Of a stretch of DNA of 64,000 nucleotides, positions 53,681 through 63,625 are shown one piece after another. Each line of letters starts with the position of its first letter. Position 1 is the stretch's first letter. The stretch comes from Gnetum montanum (taxonomy: Eukaryota; Streptophyta; Gnetopsida; Gnetales; Gnetaceae), in assembly GCA_015680685.1 (NCBI GenBank), contig MNCI01001967.1, forward strand, positions 367,598-431,597, given 5' to 3'. Under the pieces are notes generated by a model, which saw only the letters and a program-made list of their open reading frames with translations, did no database searches and had not been told where the DNA came from. Position numbers and translations under genes: made by a program.

Positions 53681-53795
53681 CAGGCAGTAAGATCTGCGTG
53701 AGATCTACAAAGGTGCCTTGATCCGATTCAATCTCACAAGCAGCGAGATTTGCCTGAGATCTGCTAGGGCACCCTGATCCGATCCGATCCAATCT
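53681..53795 (-). repeat. Tandem duplication in the LINE-2 5' leader (56 bp)
   Basis: The block 'ca(a/g)gcag(c/t)(a/g)agat(c/t)tgc(c/g)tgagatct' starts at 53681 and again at 53737 (plus reading). Both copies end in ATCCGAT(C/T)-type sequence. The second carries an extra GATCC unit. Confidence 0.7.
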
Positions 53796-53947
53796 TTGTT
53801 CCTTGCTCTGCCTTCGTTTGCAGATCCATTCGGGGATTAGCGATAGTTGTTATGAGAGATCTGTGAATATAAAAGTTCAAGAAATATGATAGAGTCCCTT
53901 GCAAGGAATGGATCCGATCGCACCAAATAAAATTGTATGTATTCCAC

Positions 53948-53956
53948 TATATGATT
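53948..53956. repeat. Candidate target-site duplication of LINE-2, 5' side (TATATGATT)
   Basis: This is the partner of 48650-48658. Confidence 0.45.
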
Positions 53957-55379
53957 AAGAAATCTGCAAAGATCTGAGCAGTCCCTGCGCTCACGGTTTG
54001 ACAGTGATTGATTATGTTTGATAGTGATTATATCTACAACTATGTGCTAGCTATCTTTTCATTTTTGTAGGGATTATGTCAATGCTATGTGTGATATCAT
54101 ATGTACATGTGTTGCTTAGAGCATGCGCAAGACTAACTCTTGATGAAGGTTGCTTTGTACCCCTTTTTTTCCTCTAGTGTAGCACTTGTTAACCATTTAG
54201 TAAGGGAAATGTAAAGGCTTCCCACTTAGTTTTATACTAACTTTATTTTGTTACAGGTGGAGGCTACAGGGGTGCAGGAGAGCACTAAGAAAGCCAAGGA
54301 GAGGGATGTCTAAGGGTATTGGTTGATGTTTATCTCCAAGCACAATTTTCTATAGACCGTTTATAGTTGCATGACCCTCACTGTACTATTATGTATATGA
54401 TGTTTAAGTTTTGTATTCTATGAGAGCAATATAGATTTCTGGTTTATGTAGAGACAAGCGATTTTATAAATTGAAATGTATGCTTGGTCTTTGCTTTGGC
54501 ATGGATTTTTATCAAGTTTGACCTTTCATAATATTTATACATATTGAGTAGTTTATTCTTAATGTATTTTCATGCTCCATTAGTTCCTAGTTTGTCATGC
54601 TTCCGTTGTGATTATTACTAGCAATCTTAAGCAATCACTTCATCCTAGCCAAGAGTGGTAGAGTGGGGTGGTACACCTTTACAATGTGATTGAATGAAGC
54701 TAGGCTATATTTGTTTATCTTGTGTCTTCCTTTCCTCTAAAAATGTGATTTTTTGTCACATACATTAGTGTTTAGTAATGAAGCCTTGAGCTAGTAATTG
54801 GATTAACACTGAAATACTAATAACCTTGTAAAAGCCACTTTTTCTTAAATAGCAATGTGGACAACCTCACATAGGTATATTTTTGTTTTTATAGAATAAA
54901 TAATCTTTTTTATCTTAGTCCAATTTAAAAAATACATCATGAAACCTTTAGTGTCTCATTTTTCCTTGGTTCTAGCTTGCTCTTGTTTTCTTAAAGCTAA
55001 TGGTAACTAATCCATGTAGCTAAAAGAAAACCAAAGTATATGTTTATCAAGTTAATAACAAATGAAAAGCAATAAAATTACAAATGATCCATGCAAATGC
55101 TACTAGATTTATTCCAAAAATTATCTAAATGACAATGAATAATAATACGATGCCTTTTATAAATATCGTATGTTTAGATTATGCATTGTTAATACGTTAT
55201 ATATTATAATAAACTTGTTGTTTACATTATTCATGTTCAATTCATGCAATGTTCAATCAATGTGTTTTTCACCTTAAAATCATTTGAAAGTGTTAACATA
55301 AATACATGAATATAAATTATTAATTAATGCTTTAAAGTAGTTTACTCATGTTTTGTTTCTTTTGTTCATATTTTTAAAA
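53957..55379. other. AT-rich region with one exon-like segment
   Basis: No repeat end or conserved protein motif was found except the exon-like segment at 54257-54313. Otherwise it is AT-rich and noncoding. Confidence 0.45.
54257..54313 (+). pseudogene. Possible terminal exon (19 codons)
   Basis: A TTTATTTTGTTACAG acceptor precedes an open stretch VEATGVQESTKKAKERDV followed by TAA, then AT-rich 3'-UTR-like sequence. The composition is less AT-rich than its surroundings. No upstream exon was identified, so this may be chance or a gene fragment. Confidence 0.22.
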
Positions 55380-55802
55380 TGTAGATAACAAGTTTCTAGA
55401 AGTTGGCAAGGTATGTTGTTGTCAAAAGGCATCAACGAGATACTATTAGATTTGAAAATTTGAAATGGACTAAAAGTGAAAAAGAACTATTTTCATGGAC
55501 TTCTGCTAATTGCAAACTTGATTATCAAGAGTAAGGAAATCTTCATTTTGAGATGAACTTTTATTTGCAATGTAATAATTATTGCACATTTAAACTTGAT
55601 GGAAAGTTTTATATTAACTGTTGTCTTGATAAAGAGAGGTAAGCTTCATGGTTTAATTTATATTCTAAAATTTTATAAGTTACTATAGTAATTAATTTTT
55701 AGAACATGTATTTACTATTTCGATGTACATGTTGGTATGCATATGGTCCTAATGATAAAATTATTATAAATTATAATAATAAGAATGTTGGAAGGTGAAT
55801 CT

Positions 55803-56135
55803 CACAAATTACACTTTGATGAATCAAGAGTATTGATTAATTATTCATGCCATGATCATACTCATGTAAATAGGTTGAAGACTTATTGTCATGAACATTT
55901 ATGTACATATGCAATTGGAAGTATGGTGTTCACAGAGCTATTTAAATTCATTGTGTAATGCTAAAAATACAGTTGATGCATCTTATAATTTAAATATTGA
56001 GTCTAAAAGATTGCTCTTTGATCACCATAATATTTTCCTTATTCCTTAGTGTGATATGACCTTATATATAGGGATGTTGTAGCAATATTTTAAGTCTAAA
56101 TGACATTCTATTTTGAAAACATAGTAATTAAGCAT
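55803..56135 (+). repeat. 342-bp tandem duplication, copy 1
   Basis: This matches 56145-56494 by eye at more than 90%, including 'ctttgatgaatcaagagtat' and 'gatatgaccttatatatagg'. Confidence 0.85.
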
Positions 56136-56144
56136 ATTTTTGAA

Positions 56145-56494
56145 AACAAATTGCACTTTGATGAATCAAGAGTATTGATTAATTGTTCATGTCATGATCA
56201 TACTCATGTAAATAGGTTGAAGACTTATTGTCATGAACATTTATGTACATATACAATTGGAATTATGGTGTTCACATTTCTCTAAAGTTAAAAGAGTTAT
56301 TTAAATTCATTGTGTAATGATAAAATAATAGTTGATGCATCTTATAATTTAAATATTGAGTCTAAAGGATTTCTCTTTGATCAACATAATATTCACCTTA
56401 TTCCTGAGTGTGATATGACCTTATATATAGGGATGTTGCAGCAGTATTTTAAGTCTAAATGACATTCTATTTTGAAAACATGGTAATTAAGCAT
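56145..56494 (+). repeat. 342-bp tandem duplication, copy 2
   Basis: The second copy; it carries a short insertion (about 56277-56291) after 'gtgttcac'. Confidence 0.85.
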
Positions 56495-57940
56495 TAGGTG
56501 TCAATTTTCATGCAGAGGATTCTTTTAACTACTTTTTATATAAGTTATTGCATCCTTAATAATGTAATTTTTCATGAAAGGTGTTTGAATGTCTATAATG
56601 AAAAGGTTTTTCTTTTGTCTTTCCTATATAAAAAAATTAGTTAAAATAATCTTCCTCTAACCATATTTTTAATAGTTAATACATCATTACTAGGCTCTTG
56701 AAGTTCTAAAATCTTTTGCAGTTGATTACAATATACTCCCTAACTAAGTTCATGTCATGCTCAAGCACAAGGAAATCTTATGATGGTCTAAGGCATTATT
56801 TTAATATCAATATTTAATTCATAAGTTGCATCCACCATCATTCCAATTTTATGAAGGAAAATTAAATAACTTTTTTGACTTTGAGAAAATTTGGATGTGT
56901 TTAAAGTATATTCAATTGTAAATCACAAATGTCCATGACAATAAGGATTCAACTTATTTATATGATTATGAGATGAATACTTAATCAAAACCCATGACCT
57001 AACAAACCATATTTTGCATACTGTAAACTAACATTGATATCCTTGATGTGAGATTAACTGTCCAACAGTATCAATTATGTATAAACCAATATCTACATGA
57101 AGAAATGTTAAATTATTCTGACGATTAATTCCTACACTAACTAGGAAATTTTAAAAAATATAAATGAAATAAATGAAACTTACTCTCCTTTCAAACCAAT
57201 GGTTAATATGAATCCTTTTGTAGGTTTAAATGTGCAATAACTGCTATGTTGCAAACATAAGTTTATCTCATATCTTTTCTCTCCCTTTCCAATATCAATT
57301 ATGCAATTAGTTTTTTCTAGTTCAATTCAATTTTTATCCCTTTTGCTCTTTGTCTTTCTATTGTTTGTACCATTGTTTTTCCCACTTTCCCCCTAGTACT
57401 ACTACTAGCAGTTTATTTTTGTATATGCTTCTAGGTACTTCTTTTCTTTTCTTTTTCATTAAAATTTGCTTATGCTGAGGTTTCAGGTTCAACTTATTTT
57501 GCCCTTTTTTATCCTAAATTCTACCAAAGTCTTGGTTTTAATGCCTTTGATCATCCTTTCTAAAGATATATAAAATATTTATCTAATTCATAACAACTGT
57601 ATTAATGTCAACGTAATTCTTCATTAGGAACCAAAGCTATAATGTGAAGGAAAATGGATTCGACAAGTAAGATACACATAATACAATCTAAAACATTAAA
57701 ACCAAGAGAAAACACCTATTGTTGCATTACCTTATAAGTTTTGAATGGTTGTCACACAACCTTTCTATATCTATAGATAAAAGGGTGTTATATTTAGAAT
57801 TTTATTTCAATTATGGTTGTAAGTTAACATGATTTTTTTAATAGCAATATGGCAAAATAAACAATCAACTATGATATGCAATCCTGGCTTACAGGCCAGG
57901 TTTCTATAATGTCATTTCATGCCACTACCTAACCAAATAA
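56495..57940. other. AT-rich unassigned region
   Basis: Nothing recognised on either strand; T-rich and A-rich tracts only. Confidence 0.5.
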
Positions 57941-58532
57941 GCAAATCTTACTTATTCTTATTTTTTCTATGCTCAAGTTGAACTCTTCATTCTAGCCTAA
58001 AAGGTTAGTTAACAAATAATAATTCATATAGGCTCTTTATATAACATTCTTATGTTAACCACATATAAATATCTCTATATTCATGCAAGCAAATCATACT
58101 TATTCTTATTTTTTCTATGCTCAAGTTGAACTCTTCATTCTAGCCTAAAAGGTTAGTTAACAAATAATAATTCATATAGGCTCTTTATATAACATTCTTA
58201 TGTTAACCACATATAAATATCTCTATATTCATGCAAGCAAATCATACTTATTCTTATTTTTTCTATGCTCAAGTTGAACTCTTCATTCTAGCCTAAAAGG
58301 TTAGTTAACAAATAATAATTCATATAGGCTCTTTATATAACATTCTTATGTTAACCACATATAAATATCTCTATATTCATGCAAGCAAATCATACTTATT
58401 CTTATTTTTTCTATGCTCAAGTTGAACTCTTCATTCTAGCCTAAAAGGTTAGTTAACAAATAATAATTCATATAGGCTCTTTATATAACATTCTTATGTT
58501 AACCACATATAAATATCTCTATATTCTTGCAA
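57941..58532. repeat. Tandem array, 148 bp x 4, near-identical copies
   Basis: Units start at 57941, 58089, 58237 and 58385, each beginning GCAAATC(A/T)TACTTATTC and ending CTCTATATTC(A/T)TGCAA. The only differences I saw are one base near the start of unit 1 and one near the end of unit 4, so the array is young or homogenised. There is no ORF. Confidence 0.92.
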
Positions 58533-59779
58533 GATTTTAGGTATAGAAAAATGCATTTGCATGCAATTCAAAGTAAGGCATAGAAGAAACCATTGAGTTC
58601 CTCAAGCCAAAAGCCCTCACATAATCAAACACAATATTTAATAAGATATCAATAGAGAAGCGCACACACATGCAACTAGAGCTTACATATACAAGGAACA
58701 CACAATTAGAACTCACATAGAAACACTAACTCCAAAAAATGGGGGTCATTTCCTTTTCCCTCAAACTTTAACCAGAGTTGAAATCTACATAATCTAGTCG
58801 AGGGCAGACATGACCAACCAACCCATCTCAGATGGCTTTCTTTCACTTTATCACATATTGTTACTGCTTTCAAAATTCCTTAAATGAAAGAATGTCTGCA
58901 TCTATTTTGTCCTGTAACATTCAACATCTCTATCAACATTGGAATGTTTGCAATGTTAACATGGTGGCCTTGTTGGCACACTAACATCCCACTCTTTATT
59001 TTAGAGGGAATGATTTCTTTACATGTGCCCACTGGCATAATGTCTGTAAGAAGAATAAACCAAGGGATGTGATCTTTTATTTATTTGGTTAGAGCATCCA
59101 TAATAATGATTAAACAGTATAGGCTTCGGGAAAGTTGAAGTAAGTATTACTATGGGAAAGTCAAAAGTTTCTTTATACACAGTTAACTCTTGTTATAGCT
59201 CTATCTTACATGTCTCGTACAAAACTTGGATATATTTCATTCATAAATCTTGCCAAGTAATATCCCTATGAATCACATTCCTTTTTTACGTTCATTTTCT
59301 TACTGTAATTGTAACTGTGTGCTAAATCCTCGGAAAGTTTTGTCAAGTTTATTGTTGGAATTTATGGTTGGATCTTTAAGGGATGCATGCTGTTGAACGA
59401 TTGTAAACTTTTTGAAAGCGTGTAAACAGAATCTGGTTTTGTGTCTAAAGCTGTGTTATTTGCAGTTCGAAACTCAACTTTGGGCCTCTTTGGCAATTAG
59501 AATATGGGGATGCTTTCTATCTATAGTTGGTTAGCCTAGAAGGAGCTGATCCCTTAACTTCCAAGTCCCAGGTGTAATGCCAGAAAAGTTCTAAGCAAGG
59601 TTTTGCACTTAATTCCAAATTCATGTGAAATGCTGTTGCCTTGAATGATCATTCAAAGACTTCATAGCCACATAGATTGTTAGAACATAGATTTAGGGAT
59701 ACAATATCACCAAAATGCAAAAGTGTAGCAAAATTCTAAACATATTTATCAATTAGTCAAGCATAAGGTTTTAACACTG
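58533..59779. other. AT-rich unassigned region
   Basis: No conserved ORF or repeat end was found. A weak exon-like acceptor (TTATTTGCAG at about 59465) is followed by only a short open stretch. Confidence 0.45.
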
Positions 59780-59983
59780 TTGACGTCTAATGTAGAAGGC
59801 AAGAACCAATTTTATTTGCATCACATTAGATCTAATAAACTAGATGCAGAAGGTCACTATCTCTCAACCACTATTCCAATCATCTTAGTGCCATCATCAA
59901 GCTTCACTTATGTTTGCATTATCCTAGAATTGAAAGTGGAAGATGGATTCAACTTTCCTGAAAAGATAGGTTGTGCAGGTTAA
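59780..59983 (+). other. Short ORF, unrecognised
   Basis: 67 codons, moderately ordinary composition (EGKNQFYLHHIRSNKLDAEG), in the same neighbourhood and strand as the exon-like segments at 61292 and 61756. It is not attributable to a family and could be a chance frame. Confidence 0.2.
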
Positions 59984-61291
59984 AAGCCGTTGAGGATGAG
60001 TTACATGTGTTTCTTTTTTATGTTAACGACCCATTTAAGACAATGTTATAATGTTGCAGCAAAAAATAAATATGATTTGTTTTTATTGCCCTCATTGGTG
60101 CTTGGTCAATTTATAGTCTGTTTTTATCTTTCATAAAAATAGTATATCTACCTAATAGATTGTATGGATCTTCCAACGTAATAAAGCTTCAGTTTTAGTT
60201 TCAGCATAACAGCAGTGAAATGCAAAAAAAAAATAGTTAATAATAGTAGTCTAATGTTCAAGATCATCTTAATCTTAAAATGATAAATTGCAAATATGAT
60301 TATTGTGATAAAATTCAAAGTGAAATGCAGTGAATCTATAAATGCAATGATGGATAAACAATAAGGAATTAGATTTGCCAATTAAAGATACAACTGTTGC
60401 AACATGATTGGATAACTGTTTTTAGCTTGAACAGGAGTAAAGAAATATATCAATGGATGAGATGATTTGGGATTTGCTAGATTAAATGGATAAATGAGGT
60501 GGATCAGTTTTGTTGCACTATAAATTGTGATTACCAAGCTCTTGATTGTTCTTCATTCCTTGGCTCTTTGTTCTTCTCACTTTGCTCTTTCTTTTCTTCT
60601 AGACTTCGAGAAACTTGTATTTCTGCTCATAGCAAGACCAAAAGATTCACTCAGGATAAGCGATCCTTTTTAAATGGATGAAAACGCAGTTGTTGATGCA
60701 TGGAGTCAATGGGTGATCATTTTTAAATAGATAAACACAGTTAAATGGAGAAATGATGATTTTTTAATTACTTGAAAATTCAGACTTTGGAGTACAAGAT
60801 TACTTCTAAATCAATCAATGCTAGATTTCAGTGTGGTTACGATGTTCAAATTAATTTTTTTGGTATTCCATTATTGTTCTTCCTCTTACTCTATGCAAGG
60901 GACAAAAATGCTCACAAATAGAAGCCTATTTGACTCTTTATTTTAAGAGCATAGGACACTACCTTAGTATCCCTGCAAGGAGTGAACGAAAATGGGTTCG
61001 GAATCATGCAGATAGTGTAGTTGATGTTTTTTTTATCTCGTCAAATTCACTGGAAATATTTGAAAAGCATTTTAATAGTAAAATATTTCTTATACATGTC
61101 ATTGGTGCTAGCAAATCATCTTCACCAAGCTGTTATAATCAACAGCGGCACTGATGCATATGCTTAGATAGATTATCAAGATAACAAATTAAATTAAAAT
61201 TAAGTAATAGTAAATCATGCGAACTTAGGACTTGCACTTAATGGGTAAAATGAAAGAATGTTTTCTGATGTACTTTCTTTGTGTGCTACAG
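59984..61291. other. AT-rich unassigned region with short ORFs
   Basis: Two plus-strand frames of 60-74 codons (60499-60681 and 60930-61154) contain no motif I recognise. Otherwise it is noncoding. Confidence 0.4.
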
Positions 61292-61396
61292 AGCCCTCAA
61301 GATAGGATGGACAAAGGAGTTACTAATTTCAATGGAAGAAAACCAAAGACATATGGCGGGATGATAGCATATGACATAGGATTAGAGTATATGTGA
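61292..61396 (+). pseudogene. Possible exon (34 codons plus stop)
   Basis: A TGTGTGCTACAG acceptor precedes SPQDRMDKGVTNFNGRKP and a continuation to TGA. The peptide has ordinary composition. No matching upstream exon was found. Confidence 0.22.
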
Positions 61397-61755
61397 TTGG
61401 TAATAATGATGAAATTGGACTTACACATGAATATTTATTTTTCTTTACCCCAATTTCTTATTTTGTTCCCCTTTCCAAGTACACTCTGGTTTTAATGCAT
61501 GTGGGTTGCATTACAAATATGTTGATTGATTTTTGTGCATGGATAGCTCAATTTTTTTCATTCCAACATTTTATGGTGAATGTTTATTTATTCCAATTCT
61601 GCAAACCCATGACACCATCTGAAAAGGAGCACATATTGTAAGCATATATGGATTTCTTCGAAAGTATGTTTTATTGCAATTAAATGGACTAAGATTAAGC
61701 TGTTTTAGCTTTTGTAAATCTATGAGATTACAACCTCAATACAATGCTGTGCAGG

Positions 61756-61836
61756 CTTCAGAAACCTTGTGGAGGTTATACATTTCTGCAGATTGTTCTG
61801 TCAGCAGGAAATGATCCTGATAAAGGAAGGATATGA
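61756..61836 (+). pseudogene. Possible terminal exon (26 codons plus stop)
   Basis: A CAATGCTGTGCAG acceptor is followed, in the second phase, by LQKPCGGYTFLQIVLSAGND and a few more codons to TGA, then 3'-UTR-like AT-rich sequence. The protein is not recognised. Together with 61292-61396 it hints at a decayed or unrecognised plus-strand gene. Confidence 0.27.
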
Positions 61837-62539
61837 TCTTTTAGTACTGCATTCTTCCAGAGTTGTCTCTCCTACAGATATTTCTTCACATTTAATCTGA
61901 AAGCTTAAAGTTTTTGTAAAAAATGGTACAACATTTTATTTCCAAGTTTGTAAATATCTAATTATTTGGAAATATCTTCAATCCACATGTCTTGGTAAAG
62001 ACAACAGGATATCGGCTCCTTGGTTGAAGAATTTTAGTTTTTACATGTTGTCGGGGTCATCTTAGCAGAAATTTGTTGGTGTTAGTTGCACAACCCTCTG
62101 TACGATCGGTGATCTGAATTGGTTACGATTGAGATGTACAAACAGAATGCAAAAATAGTTAAAATTGAACAATACAATAGATTTAGGTGATTTTTTAAAT
62201 GTAATTAAAAATAATTTATTTTCAGTATTTTAGAAACTGATTAATGACAACGAAGGTATGGGCTAAAAGTTCACTATGTTTTCGCTTAGCCAGGTTTGGT
62301 AAGTTATTGACTTCATTAAGATGGTTTAGTGTAACTCTTTGGATTTGTGCCTTTGTAAACATTCTAAGACCCTTAACCTATTGGTCATTTTGATTAGATA
62401 GGGTAACCACATATGATGGTCGTTCTAGCAACTCATGGTTGCACTTCAAAAATTTTTACATCGTTTATATTTACCTATTCAAAGACTTGAATAGATATGA
62501 CTTGTTATCGACAAACTTAGAAGCTAAATATATTTAAAA
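61837..62539. other. AT-rich unassigned region
   Basis: Noncoding; nothing recognised up to the T tract. Confidence 0.5.
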
Positions 62540-62561
62540 TTTTTTTTTTTTTTTTTTTTTT
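62540..62561 (-). repeat. 22-T tract (poly-A tail on the minus strand)
   Basis: Twenty-two T in a row form the boundary between AT-rich and GC-rich DNA, as expected for the 3' tail of a reverse-transcribed minus-strand insertion. Confidence 0.75.
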
Positions 62562-62879
62562 GAGAAAGTAGTCGGGATTCTATTACGAAAGATCAAAATA
62601 TGTTACAGAAGATTACAACAGGGGTCACCAGCGGTGGCCCCTCCGAGGGGAAAGATCCCCCAACAGATTACGGCAACTCAACCCGTCCATCCGGCTGGAG
62701 GCCGAGAGCCGCGAAAAGACAACGAAAAAACATCGACCCCAACACGAGGGTCCTGGGGGGCGCGCCCCCCCCCCCAGAAGAACGGCAAAAAACAAAACTG
62801 AAAATTGGAGGCTGGGGGGGGGTGCCCCCCCCCCCTCGACGGCCAAAGACACCCCACCTCCTTAGGGGTTGGTAGGGAG

Positions 62880-63521
62880 CTATCTACAGGCACAGTCCGG
62901 CCGAATCAGCTCATGCAGGAGGTCCAGGGTATTTCGGTGCTCCTCTGTGTCCATGAAACTGGCCGCTTGCCTTCTGTTTCTATCGTCTGTGGAAGTGCCC
63001 GCGTCGGGGTGGCACTGTGCCGAGGTTCGGCGGATGTGTCTTCGAAGATTGCCCCAGGAACTTTCGCTGTTGATACCTAACATGAGGTATGGGCAACGTC
63101 CCCCCCGCAGCCACTATCTGGCGTTATGTTCGTGGGTGCGATCAAGCTGCCGCTGTCTCTACTCTTCCTCCTCCCGAAGCTAGGCCTACTCCTCCTGTTC
63201 CACCTGCTGCCACTGTCTCTGGGATTCAGCTTCCTGTGCAAGCTCCTCCCGCACCTGGGCTCTGATTTCGTCGACAAACCGGGCCTTGGCCGCATCTGTC
63301 ATGATGTCCTGTTGTCTAGCCCGTTCTTGCTCCCTGGCCTGGAACTGGGCTTCTAACTCGTTGCGGGCCTGGGCCAGGGCCTCTGCCCATTTTGCCTCCC
63401 ACTCCCGCCTTTCCGCCTCCCTGGCCTCCGCCACCAGCTTCTGCCGTTGCTCCTCGTTCCAAGTGGAGGTAGTGGGGGGGTGAGAGGCCTCTAGGGGGCG
63501 GAGGTCATCCCGGCCTGCCAC
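62880..63521 (-). pseudogene. Coiled-coil protein remnant with in-frame TAG codons
   Basis: The frame from GTG 63521 to 63186 encodes an Arg/Glu/Gln/Ala-rich coiled coil (QKLVAEAREAERREWEAKWA and onward, residues about 25-110). After TAG at 63186-63188 the same frame stays readable to 62880, with further TAG codons at 63180-63182, 63159-63161 and 63114-63116, ending in the segment LRRHIRRTSAQCHPDAGTST and a natural stop. All four stops are TAG in a Gln-rich context, as CAG-to-TAG decay would give. The family is not recognised; long coiled coils occur in several retroelement ORF1/Gag proteins. Confidence 0.45.
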
Positions 63522-63594
63522 TCGGGGGGGCGTCGCGCCCTCGGGGCCCTACGACCCCATACGACGTTAGCACCCCAAGGACTGGGATCCTTCG

Positions 63595-63625
<31 letters not shown>

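Larger units (their letters stand above)
48659..53947 (-). mobile_element. L1-type LINE (LINE-2), nearly full length, moderately decayed
   Basis: On the minus strand: a 5' leader with tandem repeats (53616-53947), intact ORF1 (52632-53615), ORF2 (52573-about 48880) and a 3' tail ending TTTTTTGGGGTCCGACACCC near 48665, without a clear poly(A). ORF2 has one frameshift and only a handful of stops, so this is the youngest-looking coding element in the window. Candidate 9-bp target duplications flank it. Confidence 0.87.
55380..56494 (+). pseudogene. Coding-like remnant with a tandem 342-bp duplication, unrecognised
   Basis: Around 55400-55630 there are readable stretches such as VVVKRHQRDTIRFENLKWTK and CNNYCTFKLDGKFYINCCLD. 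The following segment (55803-56135) is repeated at 56145-56494. Both copies encode a His/Cys-rich peptide (HFDESRVLIN, then SCHDHTHVNRLKTYCHEHLC), open for 58 codons in the first copy and about 61 in the second. Differences between copies tend to keep the peptide. The protein family is not recognised; a decayed transposon or host gene are both possible. Confidence 0.4.

Noticed and set aside
57941-58532. CRISPR or protein-coding repeat
   Set aside because: The 148-bp units are identical throughout with no variable spacers and contain stops in every frame.
62600-62893. Overlapping Pro/Gly-rich ORFs on both strands
   Set aside because: They result from GC-rich sequence and C/G homopolymers in what looks like a 3' untranslated region; the two strands are equally open.
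63083-63188. Stop-codon reassignment of TAG to glutamine
   Set aside because: The rest of the window shows the same C-to-T decay in ordinary retroelements, and plant nuclei use the standard code; decay explains the TAG codons better.
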